Positions 40,568 through 52,621 are shown, counted from the stretch's first letter. The stretch is DNA of 64,000 nucleotides from Dermatophagoides farinae (GCF_024713945.1 NC_134685.1:3157001-3221000); one strand, 5' to 3'. The notes: generated by a model from the letters alone, not told the origin. Made by a program: numbers and translations.

Positions 40568-41574
40568 TTTTTTTATGTTACGAATCAAATGAAAGTCTGA
40601 AAATTAAGAAAATCAAATTGATCAAAATGATAAAGACGAATTCGTTTGCTATAAATCAAACGTGAAAGAATAGAATTTTTTTTTCTCGAAAACAAAATAA
40701 AACGTAGTAAAAACTTGTATTTGTGAATTTTCAAATGTTGATCATAGATCAAATGATGATGATGAGATCTAAATAAATAATAAAAAAAACTCTCAAATAT
40801 ATTGGTGGTCTATGAAATCAACAATGAAATACAATGGTGATGATGACATTAATTTATAGACAAAACAAAATCGTTAAATGATCAAAAAAAATGTAGAAAA
40901 ATTGAATTGAATTTGGTATTTATTTTCCGTTTCGATTTCAATCAACATGCTTGATGGTGAACACACAGCAGATGAGAAAAACTCAAGTTAAATGCCAACT
41001 TAATGCCAAACGAATATGATAACCGATGACAATCGAAATGAAGCGAACAAAAAAAAAAAATTTAAACAATTCCAACGGTCATTCATGATTGGTTTGTTTG
41101 ATTCGTAGAAGGTGGGGCCTAAAAATTTCACTTTGTTTCGGGAATTTTTTTTCGAATTATTTCGTAAATATTTCCCATTTTCAATATTTCATCATCATTT
41201 TTTTTTGATCCAAAAATTCATAATTCATAAATCAATTTTTGATGCAAATAGATTCTTGTATTTTGAATAAATATCTTTCTCTCGATAAATTTGTCAATCA
41301 ACATTTATTATGATCTAAAATATTTATTATGATCGAACGAAAAAAAAATTTGAATTTTAGATGAAAAAATTTATTCCAAAACGTTGTTTATGACGGGTCC
41401 ATAAAATTTGTTCAAACGGTCGTTTCAAATTGGCCGTTTATTTGAATTTTTTTTTAGAATTTCACTGTCAGCGTGCATGTCAGTTGTGTTCGTTTGTTTT
41501 TATTGTATGTCTCTCTATCTGTTAATTTTGATTTATTTTTTGGTCATTTTTCTTTTTGAAAATCAAAATCAACA
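40568..41574. promoter_or_regulatory. Divergent cyclin B / KIF23 promoter region
   Basis: A 1007-bp head-to-head spacer. It contains CAACGG (41073-41078) with ATTGG, an inverted CCAAT, at 41088-41092; AAACGG (41414-41419); the 15-mer AAATTGGCCGTTTAT (41427-41441); and TTTGAA or its reverse TTCAAA at 41411-41416, 41424-41429 and 41441-41446. These match the CCAAT, Myb-site and CHR elements known from G2/M promoters. The dense group at 41411-41446 is about 130 to 160 bases before the KIF23 ATG. The pair at 41073-41092 is nearer to cyclin B. Confidence 0.6.
41427..41441 (+). promoter_or_regulatory. Shared CCAAT + Myb-type 15-mer upstream of KIF23
   Basis: Identical over 15 bases to the site upstream of Cks1 (38728-38742). 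It is directly followed by a CHR-type TTTGAA and preceded by TTCAAA and AAACGG within 16 bases. It sits about 135 bases before the KIF23 start codon. Confidence 0.55.
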
Positions 41575-44234
41575 ATGGTAAATCATCGCAGGTATGATGA
41601 ATAAATTTTTTTTTATTATATTTTAAATTAATCTTTATGTTACAATCAATAAATCCTTTTAGTAATTCGGCTAAAAAACCACCGCCACCAACGAAACCAA
41701 AACCAAAAATGGATACGAATGAAAAAGATCCATTACAAGTTTTTTGTCGTTTACGTCCATTAAAAAATCTTACCGATACAATTGTTGTGCATAAGATTGA
41801 TGATCATCTTTTGCAAATATCACCACCTGGACAGCAAAAACAATTGTATAAATTCAAAAAAGTTTTCGATCCACAATTCGATCAACATTCAGTGTTCAAA
41901 CAAACAGCTTTTCCATTAGTCAAAGATCTGATTGATGGTCATAACGGGCTTTTATTCTCTTATGGTGTTACATCTTCAGGAAAAACCTATACAATAACCG
42001 GTACACCACAAAATCCTGGCATTATACCACGAACATTGGATACCATATTCAATACATTGAATAAGAATGGCTTGCAAAATATTCGTTTTGGTTTTAAACC
42101 AAATAATCAAAATGGTTTTGAAATCATTTCCACACCGGATGCTATTTTGAAAATTCAAAATGAAGCAATCTATTCGACACCAAGTAATAATAAAACACCA
42201 AGAAAACGTGATGCATATGATTGGGAAAATCGTGTGCAAGAAGAAATGTTCGTTAAAGACATAAATTGCGATAATAAATATGCTGTATTCGTGTCATATG
42301 TTGAAGTTTATAATAATTACATTTATGATCTACTTGGTGATCATCAATCATCAGAAATGAATAAATGTTCGAAACGTATTGTTGAAGATTGCCAAAAACG
42401 TTATTATGTTCAAGGTGCTAAAGAAATTGAAGTGAAAAGTTCACAAGAAGCATTCGATCTTTGTATCAAAGGTATGAAACGTCGTCGTATTGGCACAACC
42501 AAATTGAATAATGAATCTAGCCGATCACATTCAGTATTCAATATTCGTTTAGTACAAGCACCATTAGATAATGACGGCGTAGAAGTTATTGATGATGATA
42601 ATCTGATACATATCAGTCAATTATCGATTGTTGATTTGGCTGGTTGTGAACGTACTTCGAGAACTCAAGCTACAGGAAGTCGCTTACGTGAAGCAAGTAA
42701 CATTAATAATTCATTATTAACATTACGACATTGTTTTGATGTATTACGTGAGAATCAGAAATTGAACACGAATAAAATGGTACCATATCGTGATAATAAA
42801 TTGACACATATGTTTAAAAGTTATTTTGAAGGTGATGGTAAAGTTGAAATGGTCATCTGCATTAATCCTGGTCTTGAAGATTATGATGAAACATTGCAGG
42901 TATGTAAATTCGGTGAAGTATCGCAAGATTTGGTTACCAATCGTTCAACACCTATCAAACGTACACCATTACGACCAATCAATAATTTTTTCATTGCATC
43001 ATCAATCAATATTGGACCACCATTACCGGATAAATATGTTGAAGATCCATCGGATGATAAAACCCTTATGAATTGGATTATGACATTAGAGAAACGGATG
43101 GAAAATCATGAACAAAATAGTTTGATTATTGATGAATATCAAAAAAATGTCAGACAAAATATTTCTGAATTAAATCGTGATAATACATTGATTGAACAAC
43201 AAAACGCTGTATTGAAAATGGATTTAGTAGCACGTGAAAATCAACTGCTCGAATATGAGAATAGATTCATTCATATGAAACATGAATATTCAGAAACAGT
43301 CAATCGAATGAAACTTCAAATTGAAGAATTGCAGCAAGAATTGTCCACCACTAATCATCGATTAGCTACAACTGAAATCGAGAAATCAGATCTTCATAAT
43401 GAATTTCGTCACTATAAACGATCTATTAAAGAAAGTTGGAAAACCGAATTTAGACGTTTACAAAAACATTTCATACAAAAAGTTCATGAAGCTGAATTAG
43501 AAATGGAAAAGAAAATGGCTACAAATCAAGAAAAATTGGAATTATTACGAACAATAATTAATAATGATGATGATTTAGAATTCATTAGACCATCGTGGAT
43601 GTCACCATTGAAAGTAAAACAAGATACAGGAAATGAACCGATGACAACAGCAACAGGCAATAATATTCAATCACCACCTGTTATAAATCCACGCCATCAA
43701 CGATCATTGAGCACGGATGATGCAAAATGGATTGAACATCGTCCACCAGGTACATTGGATCTTGGTACCGTATTTCAGCCAAATATACAATCAAAACGTA
43801 AGAAATCTGTTACCAATTTAAAAACATCAGATTTTGTTGGAAAAAAAGATGAAATTGCCACAAAATATTCATTGACACATCATCAGGCAACCAACACAGG
43901 TGATGTTGAAACCAATGTCTATAAAGGTGATGTTATACCATCATTAACCGGTGGTTCACAAGTCATATTTAATGATGTTGAAAAATTGACTCAATATCCG
44001 TGTATGTCTGATTCCTTAAATATAACGACGAGAAAAAATCGAAAACGTTTAGCTGAAATGTTTGAACGTATGACAACTACTACTACTGCCACCGCATCAT
44101 CGTCGACAAGATCAACACCAACAACAGTAACATCGACGATTGTAAATTCAAATGCAGAAGGAATGGAATTTTTGCCATCAACATCATCAAATCAACGTAA
44201 TAATGGAACACCAACAAAACGTAAAAAATTCTAA
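41575..44234 (+). CDS. KIF23: Kinesin-6 KIF23 / MKLP1 (Pavarotti, ZEN-4)
   Basis: Exon 1 (41575-41591, 17 nt) joins exon 2 (41663-44234) in phase 2, giving 862 residues. MKLP1 is the motor half of centralspindlin, which bundles midzone microtubules and drives cytokinesis. The N-terminal motor has the nucleotide loop GVTSSGKT (107-114), SYVEVYNNYIYDLL, NNESSRSHSVFNI (switch I) and DLAGCERT (switch II). The long insert between the P-loop and the YNNYIYDLL segment is typical of kinesin-6. A coiled coil follows (roughly 480-640). The tail has the RSLSTDDAKWIEHRPPG and YKGDV segments that mark MKLP1 rather than MKLP2. The protein ends in a basic KRKKF. The P-loop has Ser where most kinesins have the first Gly of GSGKT. 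It is divergent from cyclin B over a shared spacer. Confidence 0.96.
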
Positions 44235-44737
44235 CAGTAAATTAAACGAATCTTGGCTAATTGTAAATTTTTGTTTTTTTTAATACAAACACCTGACTAT
44301 TATTTTTCAAAACATTATTATTGTCCACATGAACAAACAAAAAAAATTTATTCATTCATATTGATTTCATTTCATATGCCACACAATAAATTAAAAAAAA
44401 AAATAAAATAAATAAAAATTCAAATTATTAATTTTTAATCAAATAGAAACAAACATTGCGCTAATTAAATTGAAAAATTCTAGTTGTTGTTGAATTTATA
44501 ACACCACCATTCACGCATACGATAAAATATCATTGGCATTTGCTTCTACCGTTTCGGGATTGCGATTTGTAGTTGTTGAGTCTGTATAACACACTCTATA
44601 ACGGACTAACGGTATATTGATGATGATGATGATGATGAGTGATATTAGTATATTTCGAATAAACATATGATTTTTGTTTTTGTTTTTCTCTTTTGATTCA
44701 TCAAGTTCATCAGGAAATCATCATCATCATCATCATC
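44235..44737 (+). other. KIF23 3' UTR and TMEM65 upstream region
   Basis: A 503-bp spacer between two same-strand genes. AATAAA-like sequence occurs around 44385-44415, with an (ATG)n run near 44622-44637 and an (ATC)n run ending in the TMEM65 ATG. No further gene is seen. Confidence 0.5.
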
Positions 44738-45475
44738 ATGTTATTGATGACATTAAAACGTCATTTATTATCAATACGGTCATCATCATCACCATGTTTG
44801 AATATTTTCTTGATGAAACATCATCATAATGGATTATCAATTCGTCATTTTTCACGTCCAACATCTGGTGCATTTCTATCGAATAAAGAACGTGTCAGAG
44901 ATTTTCTTGCCTTATTGAATGTAAATGAAAAACGTATATTATATGAAGAGCTTCAATCACAACCAGAATTGATGCCAGGACCAATAATAACCGTAATTGA
45001 GACTTCAACACCACCGATGATGGATGATCCAACAAAACAGCTGCCTAACACTAATCAATTGGTACAATTATTCATATCTCAATCACTGCCATTTATTGGA
45101 TTCGGTTTTCTTGACAATCTTCTTATGATCGTTGCTGGTGATTATATTGATCTAACACTCGGTGTTGCATTAGGCATATCAACAATGGCAGCTGCTGGTT
45201 TAGGTAATGCCTTGTCCGATATTGCCGGTGTTGGATCTGCTTATTATGTTGAAAGATTAGCCGATAAAATTGGTGTCAAACCACCGAAACTGTCATTAGC
45301 GCAGCTTCAAATGTCTCGAACAAGATGGATAACACAATTTGGTCGAGCATTCGGTGTTGCCATTGGTTGTTTCATTGGAATGTTTCCATTATTATTTCTA
45401 CCACATCGATCCGATCTACGTAATAAGGATGATGATGATGATGAAAAACCAAAGAATGAACAAATCGATCATTGA
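44738..45475 (+). CDS. TMEM65: TMEM65-like mitochondrial inner-membrane protein
   Basis: A single exon of 245 residues, close to the 240 of human TMEM65. The first 45 residues are rich in Arg, Lys, Ser and His with few acids, as in a mitochondrial import signal. The conserved core has LPFIGFGFLDNLLMIVAGDYID, GISTMAAAGLGNALSDIAGVG and AIGCFIGMFPLLF, forming three membrane helices. In mammals TMEM65 is in the inner mitochondrial membrane and has been linked to mitochondrial sodium-calcium exchange and to intercalated discs; the role here is inferred from homology. The ATG at 44738 is the first in frame and directly follows an ATC repeat. The C-terminus ends in an Asp run. Confidence 0.94.
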   Translation: MLLMTLKRHLLSIRSSSSPCLNIFLMKHHHNGLSIRHFSRPTSGAFLSNKERVRDFLALLNVNEKRILYEELQSQPELMPGPIITVIETSTPPMMDDPTKQLPNTNQLVQLFISQSLPFIGFGFLDNLLMIVAGDYIDLTLGVALGISTMAAAGLGNALSDIAGVGSAYYVERLADKIGVKPPKLSLAQLQMSRTRWITQFGRAFGVAIGCFIGMFPLLFLPHRSDLRNKDDDDDEKPKNEQIDH

Positions 45476-45715
45476 TAAACATGAAAATGTTTCACACAAA
45501 CCCCAAACAGGAACATTTTCAATTCTATCTAATTTTTGTTTTTTTTTTGATTTTGTAAATAATTATCAATTAATGAATTTGTTTTTTTTGTTTTAAATTT
45601 GTTGTTGAACATTGTATTTTATTTATGTTATTTATTTATAACCAGATGTATTCGTGTAGCTGATTAGAAATCTTCACAATATTGATTGATGAATAAAAAT
45701 CTTCAACAGTCATTT
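45476..45715. other. Convergent 3' UTRs of TMEM65 and KXD1
   Basis: Only 240 bp separate the two stops. AATAAA at 45692-45697 would serve TMEM65. TTTATT at 45618-45623 reads AATAAA on the minus strand and would serve KXD1. The signals cross each other, so the two mature transcripts probably overlap antisense at their 3' ends. Confidence 0.45.
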
Positions 45716-46268
45716 TCAGCTATTCTTTTGACATTGATCATTCGTTTCGGAAATGTTTGAAGATTCTTCATTTGTTGTCATTTGATTTTCGAGCATTAAA
45801 TTTTCCATCGTTTCTGTTATGATATTCGTATTTTCTTCATCAATGACATTTTCTTGTTCCTGTTTTTCAATCAAAACATCAGGATATTTTTCTCGTAATT
45901 TTTGTTTAATCATCCGGATTCGATGAAATACTATGTCCAAATCTTTATACATTTCATTCAATTTTGTTGTATGTGAACGAAAATCTTTAGATAATTTAAG
46001 ATAATGTTGATTAGAAAGTTCATTACAATAGACAAGCATTTGATTTGATTTTTCAAATCGATTCAATCTAATGATGATGAAACAGAAAAAAATGTTCAAA
46101 TTAATGAATTTTTTTCTTTCATTGAAAATTCAAAACATACAAACTTCGTTGTATATCAGTGATTTTGTCCACATCTTTTTTATCAATCAAATCGGCCAAT
46201 TGATTGATTAGATATTCAACGTTTTCAGATTTCGTAGATTCATCTGATGGTTGTTGTTGTTGAGACAT
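45716..46268 (-). CDS. KXD1: KxDL motif-containing protein 1 (BORC subunit)
   Basis: Two exons, 46268-46141 and 46067-45716, encode 159 residues. The join is in phase 2 with a GTATGT donor; the nearer GTTTGT would break the frame. KXD1 is a subunit of BORC, which couples lysosomes to kinesin through Arl8. The conserved part is RFEKSNQMLVYCNELSN, then EMYKDLDIVFHRIRMIKQKL. K84-D85-L86 is the KxDL-type core, and the whole stretch is predicted coiled coil. The N-terminal 20 residues are Gln/Ser-rich and the C-terminal 50 are acidic and Asn-rich, as is usual for the variable ends. It lies 476 bp downstream of the NKCC stop on the same strand. Confidence 0.88.
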
Positions 46269-46744
46269 TTTTGATCAAAAATAACAACAAAAACTTTCTG
46301 GGAAAATCTAGAAAAAAATATGAAAAAAATATTTCCAGCAATTTGATAATGATTCAGTGGCGCCAAAATTAAATTGTTGAAAACATTTTTTTCACGATGT
46401 GTATTCAATCAAATTTTTTGTTTTGTTTTGATTTTGTTTATAATTTATTCTCAAGGCATACAATAAATTATTATAATAATAATAATCATGATGATAACGA
46501 TAATTAGAATTTTAAACAATAAAAAGGATTGTCAACGAAAATATTAAGCAAAAAGTAACAATTGGAATGGATGAATCATTCACCTTCTAAGTTTTTTTTT
46601 TGCTGGTTTGTAAGTAGATTTTTATGTTTTGCTATTGCTAATGTATAATTGTAGGTGTTTTGTTCGTTTTTTTTTATTGTCAGTCTGAATCTATTCAATT
46701 TTCTTTTGTTGTTGTTGTTGTTGAATGGAATCATACGATAACGT
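46269..46744 (-). other. NKCC 3' UTR and KXD1 promoter
   Basis: A 476-bp spacer between two minus-strand genes. TTTATT at 46444-46449 reads AATAAA on the minus strand, about 300 bases past the NKCC stop. The rest is A/T-rich with a (TTG)n run near 46707-46722. Confidence 0.45.
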
Positions 46745-49700
46745 TTACGAATAGAATGTCAATACATCGGTCTGATTACCACGCATCAACATCATAGGCG
46801 GCATGTTTTTGGTCAATGTTTCCAGCCATGCCATATACAATACAGTTGGACATGAATTCTTACGAGGCATAGGCAATGTGCTATTGAAAAAAAAAAAAAT
46901 TTTTTAATGATAAAAATCAGATCAATTGATTTTCTATGATAAACATACATAACAATCAGTCTAGAATCCTTGGAATAATTGAGCAAAATTTCACGAAGAC
47001 GAATATGGCGATAAGTCTAGAATATTAGATAAACAAAATATAAAAATAAGAATTAGTGAAACTAATATTAGATATAAACACCACATACCTTATCTCTAAA
47101 TCGAACCAAATCCGCTTCAGTCAATGTCATACCATCTTTATGTCCAGCATCATGTCTTTCTTCGGAATCTTCAACAATATATTTTTCAATCATTCTACGG
47201 AATTCTCGTTTCGAATATTCTTCTGGTGGTTTCAATAAATCAGTGATAAGTATAACATCCGAATAATCGATACGAAATTTTGATAATAATTGTGCCATAT
47301 TTCTTTGTTCAGCATCCAGTTCGGATTTTTTATTGACCAATGCAAAAACACGTAATTTACAATCTTTCCATTGTGATTGATTACGTATTATATATGGTAA
47401 TAATAATGTTAGGCCACCATCATCATACAGCCACCAAACATCGATATATCCTTTCTTTTGTTTTGCTAAGAAGAAACTATCTAGCGGTATAGCATCATCT
47501 TTCATTTGTACTACAGCCATATCTATATAATTTGTTAATTAATTAACGATAATTAATTGGTATTCAAATGCAAAAATCAAATTATTTCTAACCCTTATTC
47601 TTATCGGTAATGGCAGGAACAGCCGGTTTAACATCACCATTTGTAACTTGTTTACGATTCGGCACATGTACAATAACAATGGAGAAATGATAATCGAAAA
47701 TGGCACTATAAAAATATGAAAACAAAAATGGTTTTGAAGTTCAAAAAAAAAAAAATGAAATCAAACAAACAGAATTTAAAAAAAAATCAACATACTGGAT
47801 TGCTTTGAAATATTCAACAACTTCTTTTCTATCACAATCAATCCAATCACGTTTAAAACCCAACATAACAATATTAGGCCTCAATTTACCAATACCAGTT
47901 GATTGTATCAATGCACGAACACCTTGACTAAAACTTGCATCTTGTATTAGAGTGAAAAATGCTTTCATATTTCGATTGATTAGATAGAGATTTCCATCAT
48001 GTAATAATGCATTCTGTGCTCGAACCGAAATTGGTGTCTATTCAATTTGTTTAAATAAAAAAAAAACATCAAAACAATCATCATCATCATCAAAAAAAAA
48101 AAAAAAAAAAAAATCAAATCAATCCATCCAATAGATTTACTTACAGTAACAATATGTCCACAGATCAAAAGACCAGCATTTTTTGTGATCAAATGTGCAA
48201 GATCAACAAAATCGGATCTTGTCGGTGGATTACCCGATAATAATAATATCTGTGGACGATATGTTTTAACATGATCAGGTAACATTGTTAGTTTATAAAC
48301 ACTGGTAACAGCAGAACGATGTGTTTGTGCCTGTGTTGATGAGCCCCAATTGACATCTGATTTTTTTTTTTAAAAAAAAAACAACAAAAACATTAATAAC
48401 ATAAACAATGGATTAGAGATTAAACAAAAAAATCATACCGGTAGCACGTTTTTGTACCCAAACATGTAATGCTAATACAATAACAAATGTAAGTAATGCA
48501 GCAATCCATCCGGTCATAAACATGACAATCAAACAAAGGAATGAACCAAATAATGCTATCCATTTATTGTAATATTTAAAACTTGGACGGAACCCCGGTG
48601 ATTTACTCCAGCTAGCATGAAAACAACTGAAATTAATCAATATATATGCGGCGAGAAAAAAATTTGATATAATCGGTGCAATAGCATTCAATTCACCCAT
48701 TAAACAGCAACCAAAACCGATAAAAAATGTAAGAATATAAGCACGTCGTGGTTCATTATTTCGGCCAAATCCTTTACCAAAATATGCAATACCAGGGAAA
48801 AGTTTATCATTGCAAAGTGCTTGAAATACTTTAGGTGCCGAAACCATACTAGCTAATGCTGATGACAACGTGGCAGCATAGATGCCAGCATAAATAATTG
48901 GACCAAACCAGGACATTAATTCAATAATCTGAAAATTATTCATTGAACCATAACGACAAATTTCATCGGGTGCAAGACTACAATTACGTATAGCTTGTAC
49001 AACATCTTTTACACCAGGATGATGAACCAATTCCACAACACCATTAGCATCGCGAACAACATTGGCAGCAACCATAAAATGGAATCCAACATAACTGATT
49101 GTTGTGATGATGATAGCCAAAAATGTGCCCAATGGAATTGAATATGATGGATCTTTCAAATCGCCGGAAATATTAGCACCAGCTAGAATACCGGTAGCGG
49201 CCGGAAAATAGACGGAAAATACGGTGAAAAATGTTTCATTCCGATAAGCTGGAAACATGTTTTCCCAGATCAATGATGCTAGGAGCGAAGAAAAAAGAAA
49301 TTTTAAATTATCAAAAATACAGACATTATAGATTCATAGATACTTACTGCTCCAACCAATGTAACCACGTGCAATCTGTGTATCAGTTGGTGGCAATACT
49401 GAACCAATCAAAAAATCACTCATAGCAGTCAAAAGTATAAATAAAAGAAAAACTTGTGTTTGGGCTTCCCATTCAGTACCAATGTAAACGATTCCTAACA
49501 ATATGATTGTAGTGACTGAACTAATCAAACGGATATCGTTAAGTCCACCATCGAATATTATTTTTCCATATTGCTATTTGATTTTAGGATTGAAAAAAAA
49601 TCATTAAAATGTGATGTAACATGCAAAATTTTTTTTATTTCTCTCTCTCTCTTTCTACATACCCCAATATGATCACGAACAGTTTCAGCAAAACCAACTG

Positions 49701-52124
49701 TATACATGGCGACAGCAACAGCATTGGCCAATGAAAAAATAATACCAATAGAACCACCGAATTCTGGACCCAATGATCTACTGATCATATAATATGTACC
49801 ACCACCTTTTACTTCACCATTTGTACAAATTGCTGACATTGACATTGTTGCTATAAGTGTCACCACGGATGCCAACATTAGAATGATTGTACCCTGAACA
49901 ATACCAGCTTGTGCGGCCACCCATGAAAGACGCAAAAATAACATAACACCCCAAATATTGAGCAAACATCTTACTAATACACCTTTGATCCAACCGAATT
50001 TAACAGCTTGCTTTTCCTTAGATTCTTCTTCCGCTGCTTTTTGTATGACAATTTTTCCCTTTTTAAAAATTAAAAATAAAATTTAAAAATTCGAGCAAAA
50101 ATTACAAAAACAGAAAAAAATCTCGGTTCTATTTTAATTTGACCTTTCCCTTTATGGATCAAAATAGATTCGAACGAAAAAAAAATTTTGATTGAATTAA
50201 TCAAAAAATCATACTTTTCATTTCTCATTCTCGTTCGGATTGATGAATTTCAATTATTAATTTTTTTCCTACTATTTCTCATGTTCATTTTGCTCTTGTC
50301 ACGATGACGGTGACGATATTTTTGATTCGAAACAAGGTGCGTCCGATCATCATCATCTTTATATATACAACCTTGGCCTATAACTTGGTTTTAAACTTGG
50401 ATTTCGAATTGATTTTTTTTCTTCTTTTTTTTTATTTGTTCTAGTTGTGTGTGTGTGTGTATGTATGTATGAGGATGACATAAACAACATCAATCAATCA
50501 ATCGATGGCAAATACGTGCCAGTTTTATTTATCGATAAATTTGTTTCACTAATCAACCAACCAACCAACCAATCGATTCATTATTCTCAATCACCACCCA
50601 TACATACATCCTCATTCTTCATTTTGTTTGAATTTATAGAAAATGTTTTTTTTCCTCTGTTGCTGATTCACATACATATATAAATATAAATATTAAAATA
50701 GACAAAACACACACACAAATACATCATTTCCTATATCCGGTGTCTTTCAATTTAATTTTTTTTTTGTTGTTGTTGTTGTTGCAACATCATGATTATTACC
50801 ACCATCACCAAAAATAATAATAAAAAACGGAAATGTTTTGAAATTCATTGAAATTGATAAATTATTACTTGCCTGTCTTATTAATCAGTCACATATAAAT
50901 CAAATATATATATAAAAAAAAATTCCATTGGTGATTCATTAAGAATTTTGAAAAAAAAAATTTTGTGAAATGTAATCATCATCATGATTGGATTATAATA
51001 ATGAGATCCATATCCAGAAAAAAAATTTCTTCTCAACTAAACATGTAATATATAAATAAACGATATCATATTCTTGACAAATAAAGGCCATGTTGATTCG
51101 ATTCGATTCGATTTCACCATGGAAATATAAAATAAAAAATAAAACAATTAAAATTGAACGGATGAGATATATATATATATGACTATAAACAAACAAACAC
51201 ACACACACACACACACACATAGACTTTTAAAACACTGACTTCAAATTCATTTTTCATTTTGATTGACTTATGGATTCAGATAATCAGTAACAAAAAAAAA
51301 AAAAAAATAAATTATGACGACAACTACTACAACTACTAAAAGGCTTTGATATGATGACATTTAGAAGTGAATTAGAAAAAAAAGTAAATTTTTTTTTGTT
51401 TGTGTGTACATTATGGGTGGACTCATCATCATCATCATCATAATTTAGAAGATATTTGCCAATGAACTTTAACATTAACATTAACATTTTTATGATATAT
51501 TGAATTGAAAATTGAAAATTGATAATAATTTTCACTTACCGTATTACTATCAAATGAAACTGTAGCCTGTGTACCATGTAATTCATCCAATGTTGGACGT
51601 GCCATAAATCCATGAACCGATTCAACATTACGATAATGATCAGCACGTGGTAATGCTTCACGTGTATAATGGCGAAAACTTTTTAGATTTTTTGTTGCAT
51701 AACCGGCACCACTAGTACCGTAAAGACCTTCACCATATGAATCTTCAGAATCTTCAGAATTATCATCATTATCATCAACTTTATCCACTTGAAATCGATT
51801 ATTCTAATGATGTGATGGGTTTGTTTTGAAAAAAAGATAGAAAAAATTGAATTTTTTTTGCCCACATGCACATTGTGACAAATTGCATACCTCTGCATTA
51901 GCTGCCGCTGCCGCTGCTGCTGCTGGTGATGTATGTGATGCAGTACGGAATGCAATCTGTTTTGGTGGTGAAGTAGCCGATGATATTGGTTGACCATTAT
52001 TATCTTCAACACGTGGTTTGGCTAGATTACTTTTTAATGCCATTGGATTTTGGCCACCACCCACAATCAATGGGCGAGATTCTTCACCATTGGTGGTGCC
52101 AACATTTTGATCTTTTGTCGACAT
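46745..52124 (-). CDS. NKCC: Na-K-Cl cotransporter (SLC12A1/2 type)
   Basis: Eleven exons: 52124-51891, 51803-51540, 50058-49663, 49573-49348, 49278-48439, 48356-48145, 48037-47796, 47705-47593, 47522-47089, 47016-46949 and 46880-46745, giving 1054 residues with all phases joining. It moves Na+, K+ and Cl- electroneutrally across the plasma membrane. The cytosolic N-terminus has RFQV (81-84), a SPAK/OSR1 docking motif. After it comes [17 protein letters not shown], matching the regulatory phosphothreonine segment of NKCCs, with T125 as the likely site. The membrane domain opens with [13 protein letters not shown]. The large loop 5-6 exon and the C-terminal domain ([22 protein letters not shown]) follow, ending in the family terminus VLTFYS. 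The presence of the [15 protein letters not shown] exon and the length favour NKCC over KCC or NCC. Most introns are 68 to 107 bp; intron 2 is 1.5 kb. Confidence 0.95.
50059..51539 (-). other. Long NKCC intron 2
   Basis: A 1.48-kb intron between the regulatory N-terminal exon and the first membrane exon. It holds A/T runs, (GT)n near 50445-50460 and (CA)n at 51197-51220. No exon is recognisable. Confidence 0.65.
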
Positions 52125-52577
52125 AATGATGAAGATGATGATGATGTGTTTCGATGAACGACAATATCACTGAATTTTTAAGGCACTTTTTTTTGTTATA
52201 CAGAAAAAAAATCAAATTGTTTTTCAGAGATGAAAATAAAAAAAATGAAGCATAGATTTTATGAAAAGAACCACGGATGACTATTACATCAATGGACGGA
52301 AAATAGTGTTGTGACGATGAAGATTATAGATGATGATGATGATGATAATGGTTATTGTTGGTTTTCATTCAAAAGTTTTTTTTTTTTTTTTGATTCACAC
52401 ACAAGAATTCAGTTGAAAATGGCCGTAACACATCAACAATTGACCAGATGACAGGAATAGACACACACACACACAAACAGAGATAGAGCAAAAAAAAAAC
52501 TGAAAAATGATCCAGCCAACAAAAACGAAACAAAACACTGGTCGGTACCGGAATCAAATTGTCCGGGTTTTTATATT

Positions 52578-52580
<3 letters not shown>

Positions 52581-52621
<41 letters not shown>
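52581..52621. repeat. (AC)n microsatellite, about 20 units
   Basis: A pure AC run upstream of NKCC, followed 40 bases later by a (TA)n run at 52661-52679. Confidence 0.92.

Noticed and set aside
44693-44737. TMEM65 start extended upstream over an (ATC)n run
   Set aside because: The extension begins at TTG and gives Ile repeats; the first ATG is at 44738 and leads a sensible import signal.
46141-46146. GTTTGT donor five bases earlier in KXD1 exon 1
   Set aside because: It would put a stop right after the join; GTATGT at 46140 keeps the frame and gives the conserved LLNRFEKSN.
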